Shown: positions 48,521-60,109 of the stretch, one piece after another
Numbering within the stretch: position 1 is the first letter of the stretch
Layout: each line of letters starts with the position of its first letter
Source of the DNA: Ariolimax columbianus
Taxonomy: Eukaryota; Mollusca; Gastropoda; Stylommatophora; Arionidae
Reading direction: 5' to 3'
Assembly: GCA_036924085.1 (NCBI GenBank)
Contig: JAVGWX010000019.1
Span: 3,436,141 to 3,500,140 of the forward strand
DNA length: 64,000 bases
Made by a program: the position numbers and the translations under genes
The notes under the pieces: generated by a model
What the model was told of the DNA's origin: nothing
Seen by the model: the letters and a program-made list of their open reading frames with translations, nothing else
Database searches by the model: none

Positions 48521-50160
48521 TTTGATTGATTCAGTCCATCAATAACTGCCTGGTCGATTGGCTGCAATTTATGAACAACAATACACATTCGGACACAATA
48601 TTTCTCTGGATGTTACATGACCCAGACAAATAACTCGCCAACTGACGTGTTGAAACAGCCTGATGAAGATATTTGATGATGCACGAACGAACTTTACCAT
48701 CCAGTGGGACATGCCAATCCCCGTTCCGTAGTTGGGTCGCAGTTGAGCCGCAGTCTAACAGTAACACAGACATATAGACAATGATGTACTCTAAAATTAG
48801 GTTTATCAATGAAAGCCAATAACGATCCCGAGGGCAGAAAATGGTCTATTGTATATTTTACGCCCACAAACTGCCATTGAGAGCGGGAGAGAGTCGGAAC
48901 CCGCACTCGGGAAGTTGTCGTCATGGGAGGCGTTAGGGGTTTGAGCGAGGTGTGACCAGATACTCGGTGGTGTGACTGCAAGATGGCCCCTCTGCTGCTG
49001 GTGCTATCTTTTTGCACCAGCGTCTGGTTTACCCAGTCAGACTATGTTGAGTAGAAGGACAAGTTTTCTTCTCCATTTCTCATGAAAAGGCTATTGTGTT
49101 ACGATGCGTCGTGGTATGCAGCCAGACCACGATTTCTGTGCAGATACATTTAGTTTCAGTAGGGCATCATTTTGATACCTGGATTGTTTTTCCTCTTGGA
49201 TCCCTTATCTCTTAGCCAGACTGTACGAACGCAGCCTGTTTCCAGGGCTCCCCTTCGATAAGGAATAGGATCTTTGACAGCTCTGGTTTGCTGACAATAA
49301 CGCCGAATCTAATCTAGAGTCGTTTTCTGCTGTCATATCGTTCAAGGCGGCTTAGGCCTCGGAACGAGCGCTTGAAACTGTCGCTGTAAAATGTCTTGAA
49401 ACTAAAAAGTTTGGCTAATAAACAATCGTGGCTGCATTCGCACAGGACAACAGTATTGAAGACACACACACATATACTCGTATAGGAAAAACAATTCAAC
49501 ATACACATATATCATGATTTGAACAAACATATACAGCATAGCTGAAAACAGTGAATTAAGATAAACGAATAATCATCAAATGCATCGCTGAATGTATTCC
49601 GAAATAACTCTAATCGTTAAACTTAGTTTTCTATTTTCTTGAGTGGATTTGTGTTGTTCTGTCCATGTTTTAAGCTTGTTTTACATCGACACATCAGTAC
49701 AGGTTGGTTACTGTTACAACTATAAAACTGTATTTGAAATTTATTTCTTTGTCAGTCGACAATAGTATAGTGTTTTACTCGAGTCAGTCGCAAATCTGAT
49801 ATTAATCAAACGGTGTTCACGCCCAAAGTCCAAGGGAGTAAGCGCCACATATTTCGTGGAGGTAAGAGGTTTGCGTCCTACTCAAGCGATTAGACCTCAA
49901 ATGATACTCTGGATTAAGAAACTGAAAGACTTAGGTGAAACAGCTGACAAGGCATCGCGCGGCTGTAGAGAAAGTGTACTGGACATTGCAATGTAAGTTA
50001 GTCAGTTTTCATAATAGCGTCAATTAGAATGTTGATCTGATCGTAATGTACGATTTAAATGAAATAAAAAAAGACAAAAGTATCATCTGATGAATACTTG
50101 CTTAGGAATATTCAGTCATTTAGTTTGAATCAACAATACATACGAGATTACATATCAATG
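48521..50160. other. No gene recognised
   Basis: About 1.6 kb of unique-looking sequence. A 107-codon minus frame (48694-49017) with mixed composition (SRVRVPTLSRSQWQ) is not assignable. No exon model can be defended. Confidence 0.45.
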
Positions 50161-50164
50161 TGCT

Positions 50165-50521
50165 GAGAATGGTCTATTTATAGAACCATCTTCTTACCAT
50201 TCATCTTCTAGAACAAGCCCGACTATGTGCCTCATGCACAGTGGCATTCACCACCTCAGATAGTTCCGTACGTCACCTAAATCGTGGCCGGCCTTTGGCC
50301 CTCTAATCCGTTGTATCTAAATAGCAATGCTTATTGAAGGGGATGTGTGGTCGTAGACTTGCTACGTGGCCAAGCCATTTTAGTTGCTGTCTTTTGATGT
50401 AGTCTAAGAATGGTGTTGTTGCGACCAGTGTCCTGATGTCGTCGTTCTTGGCCCTGTCTTCCCATGTTGCACCTAATACACCGACAGTACCGTCCTGATA
50501 CAGGTCGAACACGCCATACAT
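50165..50521 (-). pseudogene. LINE 3' end fragment, minus strand
   Basis: The minus frame reads YGVFDLYQDGTVGVLGATWE, DRAKNDDIRTLVATTPFLDY, IKRQQLKWLGHVASLRP and, after a stop, RAKGRPRFR. The sequence 'TWEDR-RN-DIR----TTP-LDYI-RQ-L-W-GHV' is the familiar C-terminus of many LINE polymerases without RNase H. Upstream RT motifs are absent, so it is a short truncated copy. Confidence 0.75.
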
Positions 50522-51489
50522 AACATCACAAAGTGATTAAATATTAATAAGACAGAGCCAAATGAGAAATATAACAAGACTCCAGAGTAATTTGCAACAT
50601 CTGTATAGGGAATAATCATTGGACCACACGCAAACTTCTTGGCAGAGAAATAAGTCTGACAAAGGAAATGCCACATCATAAACAAATAAGAAGGCGACAC
50701 TTTTAGAAATTAAAAATGTAATGACATGAAAATAAGTTTTGAGAGACTAAATCGAGAACTTGAAAAGATAAACGCCGAATGTACCATTGTTGTAACCACC
50801 ATGGCCAGCACATGTGACAATAGATGTGGAAGAGAACGTTTCAAGATTTGACAACGCACAACAAAAGAAGAAACCAGACAGTTTGATGCGATTTTGAAGT
50901 TAAATAATCAATACAGACTAATAGACACTCTAAAAGACATGACTAATTTTCAGGACGCAGCAAGATTATATTCCAGAAACAGAACGATGGATATAAAGGA
51001 ACAGTCTAGAAATAAGTCGCCACGTCTGGGTTGCATAATAAATGAGGCAATTTAACTAGTGGGATGACGCGACCCAGGTGGCTAGACATGGAGGGAAAGA
51101 AAAGTACGATTGACGACAGGCAACAATATTACCGTTACGGTAGATGAAACTTGAATACACACATAGGCATGTCGTAACTAAGTCAAACGGGATCGATCTG
51201 TGTTGGCAGTTGTAGTTCAACAACGAAAACGATCCATCAGTCAACTTTAGCTGAGTAAAGCTATATTTGGATATCTCTAGCGCATGGCATGTACTGATAC
51301 AATGCGATATTGCAGACAGTTAAGCAGAACATTTTGTGATGAGAAGAAAGCCTTTTGACAGAATTGACAGGGGTAGACATTGGACAAATTTAGAGGACTT
51401 CAAATGTAGGTACATCTATTAAATCATTTGAGAGGGCTGTGTCGTTTCAGAAACATGCACACAAAAAAGCAACTGATGAAAGCGCAGAT
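50522..51489. other. No gene recognised
   Basis: Unique-looking AT-rich sequence. No frame of interest. Confidence 0.5.
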
Positions 51490-51815
51490 ACTCGTTAATG
51501 TACAACTCGGGAAGGAAGAATAATGTCTGGTCGGTCACAAGATACTGGCCGAGACACGAGTCTTACTTGTAACCCTCTCTGGAAACGGGTCGTTTTCATG
51601 GCAGCCTGGTTAACTACGAAAGGGATTGACGTGATCCCCATAGTAGTGAGCAACATGTAGATAAAGCCTAGCATACCACAACCGCCTGGAGATCCCCGGT
51701 CCATCTTTATCAGGCGGCGACAGACAGAGAGAGCTGGTGTGGGTTTTTCATGTCTTCATGTGTGCCCCCAACGACCAGATGGGTTACGGGATGAACTGAA
51801 CTGAACTGAACTGAT
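51490..51815 (+). mobile_element. Possible unknown retroposon ending in ctgaa repeats
   Basis: A higher-GC block with no tandem structure ends at 51794-51812 in tgaactgaactgaactga. A short tandem tail after a non-repetitive body is typical of some SINE/LINE 3' ends. I find no second copy in the window and no Pol III boxes, so this is only a candidate. Confidence 0.25.
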
Positions 51816-52017
51816 AGGTGTCAGGACAGCTACTGCAACCCGCCACTTATCGTCATGTTTAGGGCGGACAAAAGAGTAAGCCTAATCATTGTTGCCATTC
51901 AGCAACATCATAATGTACACCACGGCACGGCATGGACGTTTGCTGTCCAAATTTCAGTTCAATATTTAACGGGACAAAATAACAAGAGAAGCCAAACAAA
52001 CTGCAACACCAACAGTG

Positions 52018-52436
52018 GAACCACATTTAATCATGAACCACATTTAATCATGAACCACATATAATCATGAACCACATATAATCATAAACCACATATAATC
52101 ATGAACCGCATTTAATCATGAACCGCATTTAATCATGAACCCCATATAATCATGAACCACATATAATCATGAACCCCATATAATCATGAATACCATATAA
52201 TCATAAACCACATACAATTATGAACCACATATAATTATGAACCACATATAATCAAGAACCACATATAATCATCAACCACGTTCAATCATGAACCACGTAT
52301 AATCATGAGCCACATATATTCAAGAATCACATTTAATCACGAATCCCATATAATCATGAACCAGCTTAAATCATGAATCACATTCAATCTTGAGCCACAT
52401 TCAATCATGAACCACATTCAATCATGAACCACTGTG
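52018..52436. repeat. 17 bp minisatellite, about 24 copies
   Basis: Unit aaccacatataatcatg (52021 and 52038), with ttta and ttca variants. Confidence 0.94.
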
Positions 52437-52555
52437 TGCAGATAAACAATGCCAAATACAAGGTGATGAAGATGGATAACCAAATCAAATGAATGCTCTA
52501 GGCACATCTTGTAACAGATATACAGTGAAGACTGGTACGTCGAAGCTATAAACTA

Positions 52556-53105
52556 TATAATGATGGACCACTACCGGAACTATATTGATTACCAGAACAC
52601 CTGGTCCACTACCGGAACTAAAATTATTACCAGAACACCTGGCCCACTAGAGAAACTATAATGATCACCAGAACACCTGGCCCACTACATGAACTATAAT
52701 GATTACCAGAACACCTGGCCCACTACCGGAACTATATTGATTACTAGAACACCTAGCCCACTACAGGAGCTGTATTGATTACCAGAACACCTAGCCCACT
52801 TCAGGAACTATAATGATTACCAGAACACCTTGCCCACTACAGAAACTATAATGATTACCAGAACACATGGCCCACTACCGGAACTATATTGATTACCAGA
52901 ACACCTGGCCCACTACATGAACTATAATGATTACCAAAACACCTGGCCCACTACCGGAACTATATTGATTACTAGAACACATAGCCCACTACAGGAGCTG
53001 TATTGATTACCAGAACACCTAGCCCACTTCAGGAACTATAATGATTACCAGAACACCTAGCCCACTACCGAATCTATAACGATTACCAGAACACCTGGCC
53101 CACCA
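52556..53105. repeat. 38 bp minisatellite, about 14 copies
   Basis: The unit contains ggcccactaccggaactata then ttgattaccagaacacct. Starts at 52641 and 52679. A block of about five variant units (catgaa, tactagaacacctag, caggagctg) occurs twice (about 52680-52840 and 52905-53060), hinting at a longer duplication. Confidence 0.94.
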
Positions 53106-53149
53106 CATAAATACCCACAATATCAAATGAAAGCATGACCAAGACCTCA

Positions 53150-53692
53150 GATATCTTGGAAGTGTGTGACCAGAACGGCTGGAAGTGTGTGCACAGAACG
53201 GCTGGAAGTGTGTGCACAGAACGGCTGGAAGTGTGTGCACAGAACGGCTGGAAGTGTGTGCACAGAACGGCTGGAAGTGTGTGCACAGAACGGCTGGAAG
53301 TGTGTGACCAGAACGGCTGGAAGTGTGTGCACAGAACGGCTGGAAGTGTGTGCACAGAACGACTGGAAGTGTGTGCACAGAACGGCTGGAAGTGTGTGCA
53401 CAGAACGGCTGGAATTGTGTGCACATAACGACTGGTAGTGTGTGCACAGAACGGCTGGAAGTGTGTGCACAGAACGACTGGTAGTGTGTGCACAGAACGG
53501 CTGGAAGTGTGTGCACAGAACGACTGGTAGTGTGTGCACATAACGGCTGGAAGTGTGTGCACAGAACGGCTGGAAGTGTGTGCACAGAACGACTGGTAGT
53601 GTGTGCACAGAACGGCTGGAAGTGTGTGCACAGAACGGCTGGTAGTGTGTGCACAGAACGGCTGGAAGTGTGTGCACAGAAAGGCTGGAATG
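53150..53692. repeat. 23 bp minisatellite, about 23 copies
   Basis: Unit gaagtgtgtgcacagaacgg then ctg, starts at 53182 and 53205. Three units make 69 bases, so all frames of both strands tend to stay open (Cys/His/Thr-rich). No known protein. Confidence 0.95.
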
Positions 53693-54279
53693 CTAAAGGA
53701 AAAATGGAACCAAGATGTCAGAATATCTCAGGTGTGACCCTTCATGCTGGTCCAGAACATCTTATTGGCCACTAAGAAACAACAAACACATTTAATCCGA
53801 CTACAAATGCCAAATTTGATGTTTATTCAAGGCGCGTCAAAGAAATGGCAATGTTTGTAAATGATATGTCTCAAATAAACGCCTTCTGTGTCACCAGCTC
53901 GTACAATGAGAAATAATAACATATGAAAAGTAATGAGATCTTGTCCTTATGCTGAATACATTTCAAAACACAGTATACGATGATTTAGTAATCTCATAGG
54001 AATTCACACTGATCAACTACCACTGCATCCTTGCAAAACAAGATGAAGCTACAAAGCTGGAGAAAAACCGCAAGCAAATCAATAGATGACAAGATAAATC
54101 CTACAATAATGCAAATCTACAACAGCCAGTTGATCCAAGAAAGGTACACAAGCTCCCCCGGCCGGTACACAGAGTAAGCAACTTTATATCAATCCCAACT
54201 TCGTTTGTGTCCTCAGCAATTTTCGATTACCAATGTTCCTAACCAAGCAAGATCTAACTCAGTATCTCTCAACCTTTTC
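53693..54279. other. No gene recognised
   Basis: Unique-looking spacer with no motif. Confidence 0.5.
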
Positions 54280-54435
54280 CCGGCCTTAGCCTCCTTCCGA
54301 CCCTGTTTTCTTCATGTGACCCCTACCACCACCCCACTCCCACCCCCCACCTCCTTAGCCTCCTTCCGACCCTGTTTTCTTCATGTGACCCCTACCACCA
54401 CCACACTCCCCCCCCCCCCCCCCACCTCCTTAGCC
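54280..54435. repeat. Two-copy duplication of about 74 bp with C runs
   Basis: ccttagcctccttccgaccc and ttcttcatgtgacccctacc occur twice, each ending in a C-rich run. The text just ahead, ctcagtatctctcaacct (54257-54275), resembles a hAT terminal motif, but no partner end was found. Confidence 0.8.
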
Positions 54436-54465
54436 TCAGTCCTAGGAAAGTAAGGTTGCTATTGA

Positions 54466-54636
54466 AATGGTTTTGTGTGTGTAGAACATGTTTTGTGTGT
54501 GTAGAACATGTTTTGTGTGTGTAGAACATGTTTTGTGTGTGTAGAACATGTTTTGTGTGTGTAGAACATGTTTTGTGTGTGTAGAACATGTTTTGTGCGT
54601 GTAGAACATGTTTTGTGTGTGTAGAACATGTTTTGT
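54466..54636. repeat. 20 bp minisatellite, eight copies
   Basis: gtagaacatgttttgtgtgt repeated almost perfectly. Confidence 0.96.
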
Positions 54637-54714
54637 AGATCATTTGTGAAACATATGCCGAAAACAGTGAAGTGCTTGTGCATACTTTAGGTAGTTTTCT
54701 ATCAATTGGAGCCT

Positions 54715-54840
54715 TCTGCTTTGTGAGCCTTCTATTTGATGAGCCTTCTATTTGATGAGCCTTCTCCTTGATGAGCCTTCTCTTTGATGAGCCTTCTCTT
54801 TGATGAGCCTTCTCTTTGATGAGCCTTCTATTTGATGATC
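54715..54840. repeat. 16 bp minisatellite, about eight copies
   Basis: tgatgagccttctctt type unit, 16-17 bp spacing. Confidence 0.93.
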
Positions 54841-55064
54841 AGGACCAACCGTTTTATAAACCTTGGTCTATTGCGCGAGGCACAGCCGAATAACATGTCT
54901 GTCCACTGTGACAGGACGATTCCGTGTTATCCTGAATCATTAATGAGGAAATCAATCACAAAACTGAAACCTGATTCTACAAAACAAAACGAAGTATCCT
55001 AAGCCATGACAAGCAATTTTCCTTCAACCCATAGCTGTGAAAACCTTCTAGAAATTGTACTCGT

Positions 55065-55225
55065 TACTTGTTTGTACAACCAGGGGTTTTGACGTAAGGT
55101 ACTCGCCTCGGGGGTTGGAGGTCGCGGATTTAAATCACTGTGGAGACCGGATTTGTTCACGTGGATTATCCAGTGAAAATCTCTCATGAACTTGCGTAGT
55201 GAGATCAGATATCCGTGTGCAGTGG
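55065..55225 (+). mobile_element. tRNA-like SINE, plus strand
   Basis: Contains gtaaggtactcgcctcgggg (A-box region), gcggatttaaatcac (weak B box), then tggagaccgg and cacgtggattatc. The same order occurs in reverse complement at 14818-15130. The B box is damaged (ggatttaaatc), so it is probably inactive. Confidence 0.5.
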
Positions 55226-55900
55226 CATGCATGTTAGAAAATCCTTTTGCAGTTGGAATTGAAAAGAGTGGTCTAAACGGTAGTTGCTAGCGCACAATTC
55301 AAGTTCAAATCCGTTGAAATTATTCGAGGTATGCTCTCCCCCAGAGAATATGTCGCAAGAAGGGGACTGTGTGGCTATAGCATCAGATCCTGATTATGTG
55401 GTTAGTAGAGCGGCATAAATGGCGCCTGATGGGCTACAGGTCTACCTTGATCTAATTTACGCTTCCACCACCACCAGCCCCAAAAATAGGCGATCGTATA
55501 TTCCAGAGTCGGTAACGGCTGGTAACAGATACTGGTATTGGCCCGGCAAGTCATCTGCGCAGTTTCGTCTGCTAAAAAATATGATACAACGGACGCGCCC
55601 CCCATTCCCCACCTATAACGTCTAACGACACAAGTGAACTGAAGATAGATAGACTTTCTTTCTTTTAAATGTGTTTTTGGTTTTTTTTTTTTGAGTGTAC
55701 CTTACTTTAGCTGATATATCACTCTGTAGCTCTTTGAGCGCTTCTTGCAAAGAACCATCGACGTCATCAGGATTCCCAGTAAGGAGAAGAGAAGGAAGCG
55801 GAAGTGACGTTTTCTCAGAGTGGGCATACCAAGACATTCACTAAGAAACACGGCCACTTCTATGTTTACTCTGCTTCTCTGTTTTCTTCAGTGGGTCTCT
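55226..55900. other. No gene recognised
   Basis: Unique-looking. Short frames at 55402-55625 and 55622-55837 have no motif I recognise. T run at 55680-55693. Confidence 0.45.
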
Positions 55901-55970
55901 GTAGCGATGTGGTCAAGCCGTTTGCCTTAGGTTCAGACTGTCGAGGTTCGAATTAGAGCTGCTACGGTCG
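55901..55970 (+). mobile_element. tRNA-like Pol III head (SINE candidate)
   Basis: gtagcgatgtggtcaagc (A box) and aggttcgaatt (B box, 55944-55954) have tRNA-like spacing, and gtagc at the left can pair with gctac at 55961-55965. No clear anticodon arm and T stem could be drawn, and a partial second A-box-like stretch (gctgtggtcgagcc) follows near 56160. A SINE head is more likely than a working tRNA gene. Confidence 0.45.
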
Positions 55971-56033
55971 ATTTATGTTGTGAATTTTTCCTGAGATCTC
56001 TGGGTTCATCACTGAAGCTATGGAGTTGGATGA

Positions 56034-56166
56034 TCTAGGCAGGTGGGATGCCTTTTTGCTTAGAGGGACTGAGCCATATGAGGAAACAAGCGGCGATGCT
56101 CTCGGCAGATGGGATACCTTTCTACTGAGCGGGATTGAGCAATATGAGGAAACCAGCGGCGCTGTG
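56034..56166. repeat. Two-copy 66 bp duplication
   Basis: ggatgcctttttgctta...ggaaacaagcggcg at 56046 and ggatacctttctactga...ggaaaccagcggcg at 56112. Slightly diverged copies, both in the same frame. Confidence 0.85.
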
Positions 56167-56658
56167 GTCGAGCCTTTAACCTTTAACTTTATTTTCCTCA
56201 GCTGCCTGTGTTCTTTAATTTTCTGTTCTCTTTTCTCGGTAACTTCTCTGTAACTTCTCACTTCCTACTATGGCTCCTAGCCTCGTGTCGTGGCTCCCCA
56301 TTAATGCGATGTTCACCTTTTTGAATCTCCCGAGGGCCATAAGGGACAATCTGACCACCTGTTGAGAAACGCTGTCAATCAGAGAAATATAGCCTAACTC
56401 ATTAGCTAAAAAGTTGAGCTGGAAAATCACAGAAAACATGGCGTTGAACAGTAGGAGGCCAATCTATTTGGAGATTCATTTAACGTATGTATTACATAAT
56501 AAGTGGGCATGTATCCACTTGCTTATTTAACAGCAGCGTTTTAGATTCATAGAGCGACTGCAATCTGCCCACATATTTCACTCTCTGCATTTACCTGCGA
56601 CCTTTTACCAGATTACATTACTTTGAGTTGAATACCGTTCATATTGATTTATTCAAGA
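56167..56658. other. No gene recognised
   Basis: Spacer up to the palindromic element. Nothing recognisable. Confidence 0.5.
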
Positions 56659-56822
56659 TACGAGGCGTGTTCAAATGAAACCGGACCAAACTGCAACAAG
56701 TGAACATACGTACGATGTGCATGAAGACGTCACGTATGGTGTAAACAGCCCATATCAGCCGTCAAGTTGGCAAAATTGCATTATCTTCTGACTCATAGTT
56801 TCCTCAGCAGACCGTTCAAAAC

Positions 56823-57070
56823 ATGGCGGGTGTGATACGGAAACGGTCCAGAGTTGATCAGCGAGCGGTGATTCGGTTCATAACAGCTGAAGGATGTCGA
56901 CCAGCAGACATTCATGGCAGAATACAGGCAGTGTATGGTGACAAAAGTGTGTCGAAGACAATAGTGGAGAAATGGACGAAAAAGTTAAAAGAAGGACTTG
57001 AGTTAACGAAAGATCTTCCGAGACCAGGTCAGGCGAATATTGTTGCGTTAACTCGACTCCTTCTTTAAAC
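56823..57070 (+). pseudogene. Truncated mariner transposase N-terminus (helix-turn-helix), left arm
   Basis: From ATG 56823 the frame reads MAGVIRKRSRVDQRAVIRF, then GCRPADIHGRIQAVYGDKSV, then KTIVEKWTKKLKEGLEL and LPRPGQANI. This is the usual DNA-binding start of SETMAR/mariner transposases (first helix-turn-helix, ending before the GRPR-like linker). The frame ends at 57068 after entering the loop and right arm. No DDE/D catalytic domain follows. Confidence 0.8.
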
Positions 57071-57225
57071 ATCGTTGACCAGTTCTTCACTGTTGCCTTC
57101 GACACACGTTTCTCACCATACACTGCCTGCATTCTGCGATGAATGTCAAATGTCAGCTTTTAGAAGCGGAATCACCGCTCGCTGATCAACTCTGGACGGA
57201 TTTCATATCACATCCGCCATGTTTT
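56890..57225 (-). pseudogene. Same transposase N-terminus in right arm, minus strand, decayed
   Basis: In reverse complement the right arm has MADV (near 57222), SRVDQRAVIPL, then MQAVYGEKRVSKATVKNWST and MFKEGVELT. It has small deletions relative to the left arm (around the ADIHGRI part), so it is broken into frames. Confidence 0.75.
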
Positions 57226-57496
57226 CAACGGTCTGCTGAGGAAACTATAAGTTGGAGGGTAATGAAATTTTCAAACTTGACGGTTGATATGTGCTGTTTA
57301 GACCAGAAGTGACGTCATCATGCACATCGTATGTATGTTCACTTGTTGCAGTTTATTCCAGTTTCATTTGAACACGCTTCGTAGTTACCCGTGGAACAAA
57401 TTTACGCAACGGATTCTTTCGACTATTCGTAATTTGTAGCGGTCGTCTTAAATTCCGCCCATAGCCGGACTGGAAGCGTGAATCAAGAATTGTTAC

Positions 57497-57650
57497 ATGG
57501 TAACAGAATGTAAGGCTAGCAAGGAGTTTTCGCCACAATAACCGAATGTAAGGCTAGCAAGGAGTTATCCCCACAATAACCGAATGTAATGCTAGCAAGG
57601 AGTTGTCCCCACAATAACCGAATGTAATGCTAGCAAGGAGTTTTCGCTGA
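57497..57650. repeat. 38 bp minisatellite, four copies
   Basis: The unit contains aaccgaatgtaaggctagca then aggagttatccccacaat. Period is exactly 38. Confidence 0.93.
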
Positions 57651-57769
57651 GAGGGGGTCGGTACTCAACACTGTACTGGTCGTTCTTCGCACATCTTTCA
57701 AGGTGAGTTCCAGTTTAACTAATGTATACTTATAGTGCTATTTTATTGTTGCTGATGTGTTATGTACAT

Positions 57770-58060
57770 CTCTTCTCTCTCTCTCCTATATACATCTTTA
57801 TTAGTTGTCACAGATAGTTGTATAGCTAGCTTATTCTTCTTCTTCATCATCTTCATTTTCTTCATCTTCTTCTTATTTTTCTTCTTCTTCTTCTTGTTCC
57901 CTTCTTCTTCTTCTTCTTCTCCTTCTTTTTTCCTCCTTTTCTCCTTCTATTCTTCGTTTCTTCTTCCCACTTTTTATCTCTTCATCTCTCTTCCTCTCTT
58001 TTATCTTTGTATTTCTTCTTTTTTCTTTTTTTCCTTTTTTTTCACATTGTTCTACGTTCT
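57770..58060. repeat. T/C-rich tract (ctt, tttc units)
   Basis: Polypyrimidine-biased plus strand with ttcttc runs at 57835-57935 and ttttc runs to 58045. The Phe/Ser-rich plus frame and Lys/Glu/Arg-rich minus frame are artefacts. Confidence 0.85.
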
Positions 58061-58920
58061 CCCTATTTTTCTTGTTCATGTACTTCTACGTCTTCATCTT
58101 CTGGTTCTTTTACTTCGCATCCATTCGTTAAACTGTGGGTTCACAGCCTGCCTTCATGTGCACGGCATGATCCCGAAGTGGGGATTTAGTCAGCAAGTTC
58201 TTCCAGTCCACGACTCGAGCATTGACACCCCTCTTCTGTTAGTATATGCGCACACATAAACTACTGCCAACCACCACAACGATGACTAAAACGACCCACT
58301 AACTTTTAATGTACAATATTCTTTGTTGTTTGATGCAAATGTCCTATGAATTCACAATATCTCCTACCGCGACCACCCCCTCCCTCCCCCTGTGTAAATA
58401 ACACAACAAATGAAATCATCTAACGTAATATCCTCTCCTTCCTCAGACTTTAAAGGACAGGCTGCCGGCGGCGTGTTACGCAGAAGCAGAGACATAACAC
58501 ATATAAGGAATAGCAGTAATAGGTAAGTATTCCTTCCAAAATATTTCCAAATATTTAGATGTCATATTTTTATGAACAATTCACACATACCCTTTACTCT
58601 GTTTCATAACCAAACGAGGAATTCTTCAGCCAGATCTGTGTATGGATCATACATTTCTTACCTGGCGCGTAAATCCTTCACATATACATTGCCCACTGGT
58701 TTAGTAACATCAATGCGTAACATCATACAGCATCATGTCCCTCGCATTACTTACGTTGGAATTTACAAATATTTACAGTATAGCATTTACACATTACGAG
58801 CAATGTGGTTTTCAGTTATGGAGAGTTGGGAACTGTGTCGCCAAGCATAAGTCTAAAAAAATTAAATAAAGTGATCGCATTACGAGCCACTACATAGTCT
58901 ACATTATAACTCTAGCCACG
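58061..58920. other. No gene recognised
   Basis: Unique-looking sequence. A 92-codon plus frame at 58572-58850 has ordinary composition but no motif I recognise. Confidence 0.45.
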
Positions 58921-59035
58921 CGACATTTCTCCTTGGCTACATGCCACTCCATTATCACTGTAGCCAAGCGTCATTTCTCCCTGGCTACATGCCACTCCAT
59001 TATCACTGTAGCCAAGCGTCATTTCTCGCAGGCTA
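58921..59035. repeat. 48 bp tandem repeat, two and a half copies
   Basis: ggctacatgccactccatta then tcactgtagccaagcgtcat, twice, with partial units on either side. Confidence 0.9.
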
Positions 59036-59274
59036 CAAGAGACATCATAATCATATTCCATTGCCAAGCGCATCTACCCATAATCCGTTTCCCAATACTA
59101 GGTTGTTTGTAGTCAGAATATATGACCTTGATGTCGTCGAGTTTCCCAGAATGTCCGTGTCATTAGTCAATGACGGCTACCTGTGACCTCGTTAGTCAGG
59201 GTAACAATTGTGCCGGACATTAAGTCCTTGCCTCAGAAAATAAGTTTGCCTCAATCGTAAAGACGGATGTATTA

Positions 59275-59400
59275 TAAGAACACCAGACAACATATACACC
59301 GGACAACATATACACCAGCCAACATATACACAAGACAACATATACACCAAACAACATATACACCAGCCAACAAAAACGCCATAAAACATAAAATATTTAC
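59275..59400. repeat. 16 bp AT/CA-rich array, about seven copies
   Basis: acaccagacaacatat with variants; more scattered copies continue to about 59545. Confidence 0.85.
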
Positions 59401-60109
59401 ACCAGACAACAGAAAAAATACACACTAGATAACAAAATACACAAGACAACAGAAGACATATTCAACAGACAACAAAAAACATGTACACCAGACTACTACG
59501 AACGTATACACCAGAAAAAAGGAAACATTTACATCAGATAACATAACAAATGCACATGTGCTTTTTTTTTACATTTTGTTTGACCCAACGCGTGGATTTA
59601 TAGAAGTTAGGAGTAAAGGACGCTTATTCGTGCAGTCCTCACACAGTGTACAAACCATGTTTGAATTTGACTCATAATAGGGATAAAGCTTATGTGTTAC
59701 TGGGGGTGCCAGTTTGTGTACCAGAACAGCCCATGAGTAGAGCTCCAGCCCCAGTGTCAAGTCTGCTTTAGCATGTTACTAGCATACAGACCATTGGGCC
59801 AGGTACCTCGCCAGTGTATCACTAACATACAGACCATTTGGCCTAGTACCTCCCTAATGATATTAGTGGAAAATGCCACTATGTTCGTAATGTTGAGATA
59901 CCAAAACAGAGAGAGAGAGAGAGATAGAGAGATAGTAACGAGAATGAGAGACATATAATAGACAATGAGGATAAAATAGAAGGAATAGATGAAGGTAGAT
60001 CTGGCAGAAGAAAGAGGTAACGGAAATATCAGAAATTTATCTCAGAGAAATTCGACAGGGAAATTGTGAGAGATGACAAGGAGAAGTTATTGTTGTAGTT
60101 ATCCCACAG
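59401..60109. other. No gene recognised; small duplication
   Basis: A duplicated stretch of about 41 bp lies at 59772-59855 (catacagaccatt...ggtacctc / agtacctc). A short ga microsatellite is at 59909-59935. The rest is unassigned. Confidence 0.5.

Larger units (their letters stand above)
56659..57383. mobile_element. Palindromic mariner-derived element (fold-back, two facing 5' ends)
   Basis: The left end, ta then cgaggcgtgttcaaatgaa, matches the right end read in reverse complement, ta then cgaagcgtgttcaaatgaa, with one mismatch. Both sit on TA, the mariner/Tc1 target. The resemblance continues through the whole element: left arm about 56659-57008, right arm about 57046-57383, loop of only about 37 bp. 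Both arms carry the terminal repeat, a short leader and the start of a mariner-type transposase (helix-turn-helix part). By eye roughly four in five bases match. It has no catalytic part and could move only with enzyme from elsewhere. Confidence 0.85.

Noticed and set aside
54257..54275. hAT transposon end (ctcaacctttt motif)
   Set aside because: No inverted partner end or 8 bp duplication found nearby; the motif alone is too short.
57762..58259. 165-codon Phe/Leu/Ser-rich plus frame that looks like a membrane protein
   Set aside because: Most of it is a T/C-rich tract; hydrophobic runs are composition artefacts.
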